DNA of 64,000 bases, from positions 48,036,501 to 48,100,500 of the forward strand of contig CM060842.1 in assembly GCA_030762175.1 (NCBI GenBank), read 5' to 3'. The first letter of the stretch is position 1. Every line of letters begins with the position of its first letter. The notes beneath the pieces are model-generated. The model searched no databases and was not told the origin of the DNA. It worked only from the letters and a program-made list of their open reading frames with translations. The position numbers and the translations under genes were made by a program. Shown in pieces: positions 23,804-37,400 of the stretch. This stretch comes from Metallyticus violacea. Its lineage: Eukaryota; Arthropoda; Insecta; Mantodea; Metallyticidae.

Positions 23804-24379
23804 TCACCATTTTTTAAAACATTCACAAAAAATGTTCTGTACAAATTGCATTTCCTCCAGCTCCTTCTGCACCACCTAGAAATATTGTGGGTTAGTCTTC
23901 ACTATAGTAGTCTTAAATATAATATGAATATTAATTGCAGTTACAAAAAAATAAAATAAAAATAAAACAAAGAGCTCCTTCATTGTGAGATAATAAGGCA
24001 TTTGCGGCCAGGAGCAAACAAATTTCTCTCCTCACATTTCCCATCTATCTTAAGTCTCCTTAAGATTATGAATCAATCCTGTTTATTCACATGTTGCTTT
24101 CTTCCTGGAAATGGTTTCTTTTAAAAAAAAATCACTTTTGCACTTATCATAAAATAAATTATAATTATCTTGGAATGAGTGATGACTCCTTTTATTTGCC
24201 AAAGAAAAGGGGGAGAAAAAAACAGCAAGAAGGGAATGTGCTCTGCTCTCTATGCAATTTCTTGAGAACATGAAACAGTTTTCAAAAAATACAAAATGCT
24301 ATACCATGCAAAGCATTCACAATCTTACCTCATGTTTATTCATGTTCATTAGGTTGGACTGCAGGTCACTTTTACACAT
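23804..24379 (-). CDS. Candidate two-exon small ORF downstream of zip (X4-X5)
   Basis: X4 24379-24329 has acceptor CTCTTTCTAG directly before an ATG and donor GAG|GTAAGA; 51 nt encoding MCKSDLQSNLMNMNKHE. X5 23875-23804 has acceptor AATATTTCTAG and runs 23 codons (VVQKELEEMQFVQNIFCECF...) to TGA. Both phase 0. It lies within 1.5 kb after the zip stop, so it is either a spliced part of the zip 3' UTR or the end of another minus-strand gene. Not recognised. Confidence 0.25.
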
Positions 24380-25269
24380 CTAGAAAGAGATTTTACAATT
24401 AATGACCAACATTTTGTCATTTTTAAAACAAAACTTTAGTTGTCTATCAATTGAGCAGCAGAAGTACCTTGCCAATATAATATGACAACTGATTTGAGAT
24501 TTATCACAAAATAATTTTTACCCTTTACAAAAATATTTTATAGAAAGCACAACTTTATTTTAGCAAGTTGTGAACCACAGTGCAACCTAATGAACATATT
24601 ATTCACATATTTTAAGTTAAAAATGCTTTGCAAAGCATAAAGTATACATCACAGAACAGATACTAAGCCAATAACAACCGTTTCTGGTGCTTAATCCAGC
24701 ATGATTTAACATGAAAGCAGAAACGGCTAATGCTATGAAATTTTAAATTTCATAGAAATAGATTTTTAACTTGCACACAGGAACAGTGATAATTGCAAGG
24801 TTTCAGAAGCAACCCATTTATCTGTCCTTTAGGGAGGTCTTTCATTTTCATTTATATAAAGACTTTATGACAAATACGTAGGAATTGAGCTTAAAGCTTA
24901 AGAATTGTTTCATGCAGGATACTTGCACCGATTAGCAATTTTATGCTTGTAAATCCCATGGTCCCTGATGTCACGCTCTTAAAAAATTTATCACTGCAGC
25001 TTTTCCAATAGTGGCACATATACAGATGCACTGCACAGCTTTGCAAGGTGTATTATTGTACAGGATTAAACTGCCACTGCATATACACACCACAATAGAG
25101 AACATCTTTCTATGATGGCGATTTCTCATACCCTCACATTTATCATCGCATTCATAGGAGACGTTCTCCCTAGGGCAACACAGTGTCCACCTCCAGCGCT
25201 CTTTTGTCCTTACGTATGACATGCTGGATTGGAAGACATAGAGCTAGTTGCAAGGGTGTGCGCTGTCAC

Positions 25270-25402
25270 CTAGTTGGGAGTCTCCTCCCCATCCACAGCA
25301 TCGTCCTGGACAGAGTCATCACCACTACCTGTAGGAATAGAACCACGCTTTGTTCCTGTCAGCCGTGAACTCAAGCCAATGCCTGCTCCAGCTCCGCCAC
25401 GC
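25270..25402 (-). CDS. zip: zip exon G (non-helical tail and stop)
   Basis: One base completes the Arg codon from exon F, then 43 codons and [23 protein letters not shown], then [10 protein letters not shown] and GEETPN. The Gly/Ser-rich, acid-ended tail matches Drosophila zipper (GGIGLSSSRLTG, DDSVQDESLDGE). In the family this tail holds sites that regulate filament assembly; serine and threonine residues suited to this are present. A (TGAG)n(TG)n microsatellite lies about 110 bp upstream in the intron. Sequence below 25270 is 3' UTR; its end is uncertain (several TTTATT on the plus strand between 24.0 and 24.6 kb). Confidence 0.95.
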
Positions 25403-28400
25403 CTACCAACAACAAGGAATGATCACGATCTAAACACAAGTAAATTTTTGCAATTAAAGGTAGTGATAAAAGTACAGCAAAAAGAAAGAAAGAAAATGTT
25501 ATTAATTCTCTTTCTCACTCACTCACTCACTCACTCACTCACTCACACACACACACACACACAGGTGTATAACATTTCAGATAAGATGGATAAGCTAGAA
25601 ATAATTTTAGAACAAGCTTGGGTTTCCATTTATTGAATCTTAAACCAAATACCAGGTATGTAAATGAGTTTTCTGTTTCTAATTTGGAATATAAAATACT
25701 TATTATTTAGCAATAATACTAAGTTATTTATACATTTACTTGCCAAAGTACAGATCACTTGGCAGTTTGAAGGAACTAAAATACTCTTTATTATTTTACA
25801 TTCATGTGCAGGTGGCTGAGTGTCTTACTATTTTGTCATCATGCTCTAATAGTAGGTTTATATCATGTAATGAATAACAGCATTCCTGAATTCTTAATGA
25901 CAAAAACTATATAACTTTGTTGTGCAAACTTAGGGTTATATTTTGACAACCATCTATCTAAAACTATTACCAATCACATTAGTAGGAAAATATGCTTCAG
26001 ATTAAATTCAACCAGAACTCTTTCTGGATATATACAGCTACTATTCTGAAAATGATATACTTTGATTCGCTTATCCACAGTAAGGAACTGAAATTTGGAA
26101 TGGTTACCTTTACACACACACACACAAAAAAAAGTGTCAGAGATATTTTTATAAGCCTGACAAAAGAACTACATTCAGAAATAAATTCAGAGTATATAAC
26201 TTGTTACTTGTAGAACTTCTAGAATGCTTCTGTTAGAACGATTCTCAACTCTTGTCATCTTTTTGAGCATAATGTACTCTTGGTTGTGAAAACATGAGTC
26301 GTTTATTGAAGATTTTAGCTCCAGGAACAACCAGAAATCACCTGGAGCATAACAGCCTGGCGACAATGCCCATCTGTCACAAATTTCTGGATGCAATATC
26401 TCTATTCCACATGTTCTGTCATTCAAGATAAATATAAATACAATATTACACAGAAAAATTACCTCATTCATCAGCTGGCAGGTTCAGTAAGTCTCTGCAC
26501 ATATGTGAAGGTTCCCACACCAATATGAAGTATTGCCAACCTAATGTAATTATTTTCTATGCGACAAAATGAGATCAGATGCTTTTCAGACAGATCTGGA
26601 TTATATTCCTTTTTGCAGATGTAATAAGATGTAAATCAGTTTCGAACAAGACTTGTTAAATTTACAAGAAGGAAAAAAATATTTTCATATAATCAATGAT
26701 AATAAAACTTTATACTGACTTATATATTAAGGATGTAATACTATGTGGAAAATGCTAAAATGTTAAAAACTTCATCTGTCAATAGAATTACAAAAATTCA
26801 TATACATATTTGAGGAATTTCTGAAAGCATCGAGAAATATGGATTTTAAATAAAAAACTATGCAAATAATTCTCATTTTAATCTTGATCTTATTATATGC
26901 CATGTTATGTATTCACTGGCTTTTGCTCAAATACATCTCAGCTTTTATCTCATAATTTCAGAATGTGCATAATTCTATACCCATATGAAATTTGTTACAA
27001 AAGAATTTAAGTGCTTATTATGTGTTTATTTATCTTTATTTTTTTAAAATTGTAAACATTGTTATAAAATAGCAATGTTTGAACTATACTTGCAAGCATA
27101 AAGACAACAAAATGTGTCAAAAATGCTTAATTAAAGTTACAGAAATAAAATCAATTCCATATATCTCCTTAAGAAAAACTGAAGAAAAGGTAGACAGTCA
27201 ACTAGAGGCTGATGATGGAAACGAAGGGTTTGAAAACCTGTCCTTCATATTCAAAACAAGTGAAGTAAAAGAGTGTTAGTTCAACTCAATCACACAATGA
27301 TCTTAACATATGATTAGCTTCACTGTGCAATGTTTCAATTAACAATTTTAGTTGAAGAAATGGTGTTTGAAATCACAATAATTTAGCAATAAAGACGACT
27401 GCAAGTACATAGACTGATTGTTTAGAAAATGAAATTTGCTACCTTGATAAATGTCTCTTAAAATTTAAGTAAAATAAGCGAAGTTATGAGAATAGTGCTT
27501 CTAATTTTGTTGGGTTTATGTGCAAATGAAAATGTTAGAATTTAACAGAATTTTGAATTTAGCTACATTCAGCACCATCAAATATTAGAAGGATAAGTAG
27601 TCACTCCATCACTTTGTGCTATCAGTGTGATTTTATTTTTTTAACAGTGTTTAACACCCCATTTTACTGCCGAGGCATTACATACGTGGACACTGGTGAT
27701 ATATGAGATGAGATGAAATGATAAATTGTGAAAGGACTTTTTTTAAGGTAGGAAGCATTCCAGGTGTAAGTTTAGAATGCCACCCTCGCACTTACCATTT
27801 ATGAGGATATTCACCTGGAAAAACTCAGTCAGTGAGGACTGTCTGGTAGAAACGAACCCCATACTTCCTGCTCATGAGTCCATGCATAGCCACCTGTGGT
27901 AGTTATCTAGTGTGATGCTAAGGTATTACTTGGGCATGAAATGGTAATTTTGTCCACAACCTGATTTTTTAGGTATGAGTTTCTTTAACGTACCGCTTCT
28001 CTCCTAGAGGGCTTGCACTCAACATTTTTTATATTTGACATACAGCTAAATATAATGTTATAAGCCCAGAAGTTCAGCCAAAAAGAAATGAGATTCATGG
28101 TGCACAAATCATCGACTGTGGCTGTAAACAACCAACCTAGGTTTATGGTTCCAGTGAGGTCAGATGTCATATGTATGGTCTAAGATTTGAATTACTGCAA
28201 TAGTAGTAATAAAAATTCAAATGAATGAACATTGAAAAGTGACAGAAATGCCATTTATTAAAATATGCTTGATTTTTTTCTTTGATGGAAATATTGTTAG
28301 TAAGTTGTGCCAAACGGTAATAAGGGTTGGTACTACAAAAATGCAGAACAACACAGCATAACTAAGAAACACAAAAGCATATTACATTGCATAAATGTAA

Positions 28401-31400
28401 GGAGAAAGAAGAAATTAAGCCTTCAACAACCCCAAAAACTTAACTCTGAGAGAAAAATCTCTGCATTTTACCATGATTTATACATAATATGATGGTGAGC
28501 ACAAACATTCCTTTCTGGAAAATCGAAAACAGATATTTCAAAGTTTCTGGAAAAATACAAAGATAAAGTTCTTCCATTTGAATCTACTTGACATAAAGCT
28601 TAAGACCATAATGTTTCAGATGTCATTAAAAAACAGTATCTGGCTACAAAGTGTGGATTTCCATAAATGAAACCATAGATGCAATCGGGAGAAGTGTAGC
28701 ACTTATGCCTTTTGAAAAACTTGAGTCCTGACTGCCTAGGTAATTGGCATTTACTAACTTCACCACCACAGGTGGCCGAGATTGTTAAGGCACGGACTCG
28801 TGAGCGGGAAGTCTGGAGTTCAAATCCTGCCAAGACTGTCCTCCCTGACCGAGGTTTATCCCAGGTTTTCCTCAGTCCTCATAAATGGCAAATGCCAGGG
28901 AGGTACCCTAAACTTAGGCCTGGAACATTCCTTTCCTTAAAAAATCCTTCCCCAATATATCATTTCATCTCATGTATCACCAGTGTCCACCGCTGGTGCC
29001 TCAGTAGTAAAAACGGGTGTTAAAACACTATTAAAAAAAATTAAGAAAAAGAATCTTGAGCATTGAGTAATCAACATGTCTTTTGTGGCCAGATGGTATG
29101 AAATGTGGAAATTTTACTGATAGTGTTGTGTATATGCAAAAAGCAGCTGAAGTACCAAGAGTGTTATATAAGACTGATTCATATTACATGCATAGCTCAC
29201 TGTTTGTATAGTATCACTGATCAAGCTTTAGCAATGCTAATAATGTCATTTTTCATCCAAAGACAATTTTTTTAAAATCATTCTCTAAAGAATCTTCAGA
29301 GAGATGGAACTGGAAATTCTGTTACCTTCAAATCTGTTGTGACCAGATGCTGAACAGGTGAATGCATACATGTACAGAAGCATTCAGAATCAATGACCAT
29401 GGAATTGACAGAAGCTATCAGACCTCGTTATTAGGTTTTTATGGACACTCTTAAAAACATCTTTGATCATATTATTCAGAGTATGAAAAAGCCAATAAAT
29501 TTTGCTCAAAACCTCTTCTTTCAGGCTTAAAGTTCTTTTACCTACTGCAAATCTACAACACAGAACCATGACTTTATTTCCCTTCCAAAGAAAGCCCATA
29601 CTTACGATTTATCAGACCTCTGAAAGAGCTATCCACTGAATAAATCTACAGAAGGAGTATGTTGGGTGACGTAGCAAAAGTTTAAAATTGTTCAACAAAA
29701 ATGTGCGATTTTCCACTTTACCACATTTGAGAATAGTTACATGGCTCTAGAGAAGGATGCACTAAAAATACTCCAAGATTTAAGTTTGCCCCTGTAATGT
29801 TGTACATCACAAGAGGTTTTTTTTGCAACTAAAATCTAGAAAAAAAAGTTTCACTTGAACATTTAAAACTTCATTACAATAAAGTATATTAATCTAATGC
29901 AACAAATTCCAAATGACATGGAATATTCAGGGTTAGGCATTTTTGTTATTAGTGATAAATACAAAATGTCTTTGGGAATTATGGAAAGAAATAAGTACTT
30001 TTTTATTTCATTTGGAAGTGATGAACTGTAATTTAATCACAAATGCTCACAATATGTGCATATTTCTACTTTTTCGTGATTTTTATTAATTATTCACATT
30101 TATTTGTTATAACATTTGAAAATTCAAGTGGACATTTATATCTGGTGAGTTATCTATTTTCCTTGTCTACCAGTAAAATAAACTGTCCTACAGGTCCAAT
30201 TTATGTACTATTTATATTTTACAGTGTTTATGTAATGTCTCTTTTGTTTGTATGTTTTTATTCATTCTCCTATACTGTGTCTAACTTAAGAACATTCCTG
30301 AGATTAACAAATGAGAGGGATCATCTACTTGCTTAGTAGATGACAACTCCACGTGTTTCATATTACTAGATATACATAAAATTCATAATATTTAGAAGTC
30401 AAAACATATGACTTTAATTTGTGTTATGTTAATCTGTGCGTAGGCATATGCTCAAAATGAATTAACTGTAGGCATATGAAATACGAAAATAATAATATAG
30501 TGAAATAATTACTGGCTTATAGATATACAATAAAATATTAGTGACCCATCAATCATAATCATAAAATTATGAAAATTTCATTCTATTTTTGGTACATTCT
30601 TAACAATTAATATGAAATTCTTAAATTTTATCTTGAAAAAATAAAAATATTAATACCAGAAAAGGCAGACACAAGCTGTATCAAAAATGTTATATAGTCC
30701 CCCTTCTGCCAAAATCACCCAAATATATGACTCAAAATAAAGGTGTATTATGTATATAACTGAAAGCTATCATTTAATTATATTTGTTTGAGATTTAAAT
30801 AGATTAAGTGTTTAGGAGGTGAATAAGGCCACAGACACATTAACACTTAAGTACAAGAGAGTTCAGCCTTGCCGATAAGCATTATCATCTTCACAAAAGC
30901 CTTATCTGGCATCATACCTTTATCTGTTAAGTAAATAATGCAGCTGTAACCTCTGCTCTGCTGTGTTCAGTTGTTCAGATATAATTGCATAAAAAAGGCT
31001 ATGTGTAGAAAATTGTGACATGTTCAAAATGGAGTATCAAGTTGTTATTAAGTTCTTTACAAAAGGATAACTTGCTCTAAGTAAAATTAAACAGCAATTG
31101 GACTGTGTATATGGGGAAGCATCCTCCTCATATTCTACTGTAAATGAATGGGCCAAACTTTTTCGAATGGACCGAGAAAGCATTGAAGACGAAGAGCATG
31201 CAGGTTGGCCCTTGGAAGTGCTCACTCCTGAAAACATTGCTTTTGTAGAAGGAGAAATTATGGAAGACCAGTGGCTCAAAGTTACAGAAATAGCAGCATG
31301 GTTGGTCCTTTCTAGAACAACAGTCCTTGGAATTATTCATGAACATTTAAACATGAATAAGGTTAGTGCCTAAACTTCTTTCCCAGTCCAAAAGCAGTAA

Positions 31401-34400
31401 TGAGTTATCTGTTGTCAGGCATTTTTGGAGCTCTGCTGTGGCAACGAGAGAGAAGTGCAGCAAACCATTGTTACAGAAGAGGGAACTATGGTCCTCTACT
31501 ATGATTCCTTGTTCCAAAAGAGAATCAATGGAGTGGCATAAACCTGGCAAAGCATTGCCTCTAAAAGCCAAAGTCATCAGTCAACAAGTTCATGGCCACA
31601 ATCTTTTGGGATTGTGAAGGAATACTCTTCATTGACTTCAAAAAGAGGAACACCACAGTAAATGGGGAGTACTATGCTGGTCTACTGCACAGACTATGTG
31701 CTTCCATCAGAGAGAAAAGGTGAGGAAAGTCCAGTGGTGGTGACGACAATGCTCCTGTGCACACAGCTCTTGTTGCAAAGGAAGCTGTGAAGAAATGTGG
31801 CTTCACATTGAGAGGAGATTGACTATCCACCCTACAATCCTAGCTCCCAGTAACTATTTCCTCTTCTCAAGAAGAACCTTCGAGGAAGGAAATTTAAGTA
31901 TAATGAAGAAGTGATGGATATTGTTTATTCCCTTTTACAGACAAGAGTTCAGACTTATTGGGGGGGATTGAAATGTTAATTCAAAGATGTGAGAAGATAT
32001 TGCAATAAAGGGTAACTATAATGAAAAGTGAAATATAGTTTCTGTCTTTATCTTACCTAGAAAATGGTTAGGCAGGAAAATTATGGACTTACCCTCATAG
32101 TTTGCACGTAGCTATGTTGGCATTGAAACCTATCCCTCAGTGTTTATGAGAGAGCTTTGTGTACTCAATTTATCCCTAACTAGCAAGAAATATTTTTCGC
32201 TAAACCCCCATGCATTAGTTATAATTAATTAAGAAAATTGAATTAATATTAACTATTTTATATTTTGGTAGTCTTGTTTAACAGTTTTAGAATTATATGC
32301 ATTTATTATGTAAATATGAGAAATGACATTGGGGATATTAATATTTTACTAATTTTCTTAATTACTCAAATAAATTATTAGGTTGGTATACCTCTTTATA
32401 AGAGAGTGTATGTCTACTATCTGCATTAAATGCTTATTGATTGTTCACTGTAAATAATTTCAATATAAAGTCTCTGCACTCCATTGCAGTTACCTGCCTC
32501 TGAGAAGTGTGCATTTCTATCCATAGTGCCTTTGAGATGACTTAGTTTTATTTACACTCATTCACTTCCAGGATTCTTATATTTCCATTACACTTCCATG
32601 CAATGTGTTGTCAGCTAAGAACTTTTCATCACTCAAATACTGAGACACTCTTCACAAAATCTTGTAATAAAACATCAGGAATCATGGTACTGAAATTTGT
32701 GTTCTTGGTCATGCACATGCTTGGCAATGAACTAGATGATCTAGTAATAAAGATTAACTTGGTAAAACAGTTAATATATCCTGGAAAAACTTACTTTATT
32801 ATTAGGTGGATCAAACATATTAACATTTTGGATTTGAAGGTTCACATCATGTCAAGTGCATGCAGTCACTGCTCAGAATAGCACACTTTCTGTTTACCTT
32901 CTTTTGGTCTGTGAACACAATTCTCGCAACAATGATGGAAATCTTAGATGAGAAAATAGTGAGGAGGGACAGAAGTTTCCTGAAGCATTTCATTGTTATC
33001 ACTTGGAGTTTGGCTTCTGCGTTGAGCTACTTTTGTCAGGTTTTGGAGAAGTTTTAGATTTCTGGGAGGAGGAATTATTAGGCTCCTCACTGATACAAAG
33101 AGAATGAGGAAAAAAAATTAATAAGTATCTAAAAACTGTTATAAATGCATGTTCTCTGCAATCAGGGTGAGGACATCACAGCCCATTCACTAATAGTTAC
33201 TCTTTCATAAAATAAATCTACAATGAAAATATATCAAAGTCTTTAGGCAAACAGGTAGAAAAATAGTTTTAAATAGTGGAAATTTTCATGGTGAAATATA
33301 GTATAATTATGCATTTTTTCATGAGAAAATCACTCAAATGTCACTAATTTTGTTCCACTTACTTGGACATGTTTCGAACACTGTTTCCCCCATCATCACA
33401 TGGTCACTGTTAGCTTTCTAAGAAGTCACTCTATAGATTTTACTAATTTGGTATTGATTGTTGTTCGGAAGATCAAAATGAACTAAATTTTCTTTAAGTG
33501 TAATTTTAAAAATGTGAATTTTTGTAATGAAATAGAGTATAATTATGCAATTTTTCTAAATTCATAAAATCTAAAAAAACATCTAAATAACATGCTGGGC
33601 AGCTGGCAGTGGAACAATGCTGCTGATGATGGCAACAGCACTCAAAACACGTCCAAGTAAGTGGAGCAAAATTAGTGAAATTTGGGTGATTTTCTCATAA
33701 AAATTGCATAATTAAATTTTCTTTGTTTTTATTTATGTATATATTATTCCCTCTTGTTAATTCTATTGGTTTGAACAAACAGCTTCTAAGAATTTTGATC
33801 ATTTTGAAATTTGTGTTGAGATTTTTTTCTCTTTTTTTGGGGGGGGGGCAGAAATGGTACTCTATTGTTGATTTCTCCATAGATTTTACATTTTAAGTTT
33901 CTCATGTGTCCTTAAACTGTAGAGTAAGGTTTCTTTTCGTTTTACCTATAATTTTAATTTAGTCTTTTATGTTGGTTTTTAAGAGGTTTTTTAAACTGTT
34001 TGGCTTACTTGAGCCAAAATAATACTCACATATTTAAATTTCTTCATTTTTTATATACACATGGATGGAATGTGAATTTCATGTACACATGATCTCCTTT
34101 GTATCCATTTAGTGTAGTGATGTCTTACTGTTTTTGGTTTTTAATTTTTCTATTGTCTTGCTTAGAGTACAAATCAGAGTACCAAAAATTCATAAATATA
34201 GAGCAGGAAAATGGGTATACAATAGATCAGGTCAATAAGAAAATAGAAAATTCAAAAACAATAAAAGACTTCAATGATAAAAGGCTACAAAGGAGATCAT
34301 ATGTACGAAAAATTCACATCCATCCATGGGAACACCAAAAATTCTTAAAGATGTTAAAGGCATGAACATTATTGTGGCTCCAGTAAACAAATAGTTAAAA

Positions 34401-37400
34401 AAAAAAAAAAAAAACTACACAAAAGGCAAAATTACACCAGGAAAGCAATCAGGCATCTACAAAATCATTTGCAAAGACTGTATAAAAAGAAACAGCTGTA
34501 TATATAAAGAAAAATCAGCAATAGCACACCATTTCTGGGGAAAAGCAAAAAGAAAAACAGGGGGGAAAGGGGGGAAGAAAAAACAGTACACACACACAAA
34601 TGATCAAAACTCTTAAAAGTTTTTCACAAGCCCATAGAATTAACAGTATGGGAGAATATATTCATAGGTTAAAACAAAGAAAATTAAGCTAATTATGATT
34701 TTCCAAACAACAATAACCTCATCACCAATTTGTAAATCATAGTGACTGAATAATATGCTGGGAAACTGACTGTGGAACCATGCTGATAATGAAGACAATA
34801 ACCTTGGAAATATGTCCTATTAATGGAACAAAATTAGTGAAATTTGAGTCATTTCCTTATAAAAAAATTGCATAATTAAGACATAAATATATTGAGACTT
34901 CAATCTTTAAAATTTCACTGATCTTCTGCATAATCCTTATCAAGAACAGACAAGAAACTCATTGATAATGAGCATAAGTTTTTGGTTTACTTCTGGTTCA
35001 GGGAAAATATTCATCTCTTCTTCTTTCTCAAATATTTTATGCTACCTAAAGTTGATTTTCTATTACACACATCAAAATTGTCTAAGAAACAACACACATT
35101 TTAAATAAAATTCTTGGTATATCTAAACAAACATAAGTAAATATGGATGCTTTATTCATTTATCTACTTACTAGTTAGACTTAACACATGATATCTTTGT
35201 ACCCAGTCTAGTCACAGAGCCGAAGACTACCTGCTACAATGACAATGACTTTTCGGACAACTCTGAACATCATGTAAAGCTAATTACTCACACACTTTCA
35301 TTTTCCCTTGTCACTTGTGTACTTTCCTCACTAGAGCAAATAAGTAATGTTTTCTTAGAAAAAAAACCAGTTACTGCAAAAAAAGGTTGTATGCAGGTGC
35401 AGATAATCTCTCTCTCTTACTGAATAGCTTTCTCTTTCCCTCAATGGATTCAAAGAATAAATTTAATGGGGTGAGGTTTATTAAAGCAGTCAATTGTCAC
35501 AATTTATTTTAATTATTTAAATTGTTATATTGTAAGGGAGTAAATAAGTTGCTTATTAATATAGTCTGCCAACATTTCTCTATTAGAATACTGGGAAAAA
35601 CAGTAAGATACATTTTTAATAATTGAAATGAATTCAAAAATATAATGGGAGTCTAGATAAAATGTTTATGGTTATTGGAATAATTAAAAATGGTGAAACA
35701 AAAGGAGAAGCCCCTAGGGCTCATCCAGAATTTGGAGGTGTTATCAAGAATTTGATAGATCAGAAGAATAACATCTGGGTAAATCAAGAATTACAACTGC
35801 TGCACAAGACAGATTTCCATGTCTAAGGGTCCTGAGAGAAAAGAGATCTTAAGCAGTGCCCTACAGAATTTTGACAAATTTGTTTCAATTAAAATTGTTG
35901 GACAGAGCATGAAAAAATGTAAGATTGACAAAATCTATTAAAAATCGCTTATCAATGAAAGTAATTTTCATGTATTAAGAAGTCATTTGTTCATACAAAA
36001 AAAAGAGGGGCAGAGTCAAACATGACATTCCTTTCAGAGTGCTGAAGATGAAGAGTAAAGTCACTTGCTATAAAGAATTTTAGAATTCGTATATAATCGT
36101 TCTCCTGCATTTAATGCCTAAACCTTTGGGCAATGAACTAGAAAAGCAATAATCCAGCCTCTTCTGTATGCATGAGAACCAGTGATATATTTAGCGACAG
36201 AGATCTCAAATCTAAGTATTTGTCTGACAAATGCTTAGTGTGCAATGCTTAATTTTCAATGCAGACACTATAAAAGCCCAACCACACAGTATTTTAACCA
36301 CCATGACCTCTTGAAAGTGCTTTCATTCTTCAGATCATATTTTGTATACCATATAAATATCTAGTATTGCTTACTAATTATGCTACATTATTTTATTAGT
36401 ATATTTTTCTCCTAACCCAAGTTCAGTTATCACATCAGAAGTTCACTCTTCTGAAAACACGAGGGGTGTAAAAAGCTAAAATTTTGCTATCAGTTAAGTA
36501 CTTCTTGGTCACTTATACTATCAAATGCATCAAATTTATAACATAAGGGATGTTAATAATCTCCTTTACTGAGACAAAATATAAGAAAAATAAAATAAAA
36601 AACAATTTTAAGTAATTTTTCTTTATATCTTGGTTTTTCCCCCTCCCTCCTATTCAAAGTACACAGTCTATGCTGTTTCAGAACTTTTCACACTGTTCTA
36701 AAATAAATTTCCTAAATGCAGCATAGCCTCGTTTAAAGTAGAAATTTCTCTAAATAGAATAACAGTTCAAGTTTCTGAATAATGAGAGAGACAGAAAGAA
36801 TGTACCCATCTCTGTTATTTCTTCAAACTAATTAAGGATAACATTCTGAACACAATAAATGGTGAACTTTATCCTGCATCATGCCTAATTAGCTGCTATG
36901 GGTCAGGCACCCAGTGTCTGGGTTCGATTCCCTTTAGGGAAAAAGATAGTAATTTTTTCTCTTACTCAGAAAAGCAAAATACCAAGCATCTACATCATAA
37001 ATTCATTTCATTTATAATCTTAAAAGTCCATGGCAATGTGCACCAGTGTTCAATGCTTACATATAAGCATGCCTCATTGTAAAATGGAAATAAGAATAAC
37101 AATGACTAAAAAGGATACAGGTTCCTTACCCAGTGCATATGGAAATAACTGTGTCTGAACATCCTTGTTCTGAAAGAACTGCCATGATGCACTGTCACAA
37201 TTATGATAATCCAATGCAGTAAATAACTCTTAGCTGAACTTCAAAGCAAGCCTCTATTTTATCTAACTTTTAATACATTTCCCTTCTGCATTAAATCTGG
37301 CAATTTATAAGTGAGTATGACCTTAATGCAAATTAGATTTTCCCTAGACTATTACTCACAAATTTAAATATTTTTAATTGCATAATCAACCATCCATTTT

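Noticed and set aside
24971..25222. 83-codon minus-strand ORF after the zip stop
   Set aside because: Lies in the zip 3' UTR, Cys-rich and featureless; no support as a gene.
36878..36945. tRNA-like stretch with TGGGTTCGATTCCC
   Set aside because: Only a B-box-like motif is convincing; no cloverleaf could be drawn. Probably a worn tRNA-derived repeat.
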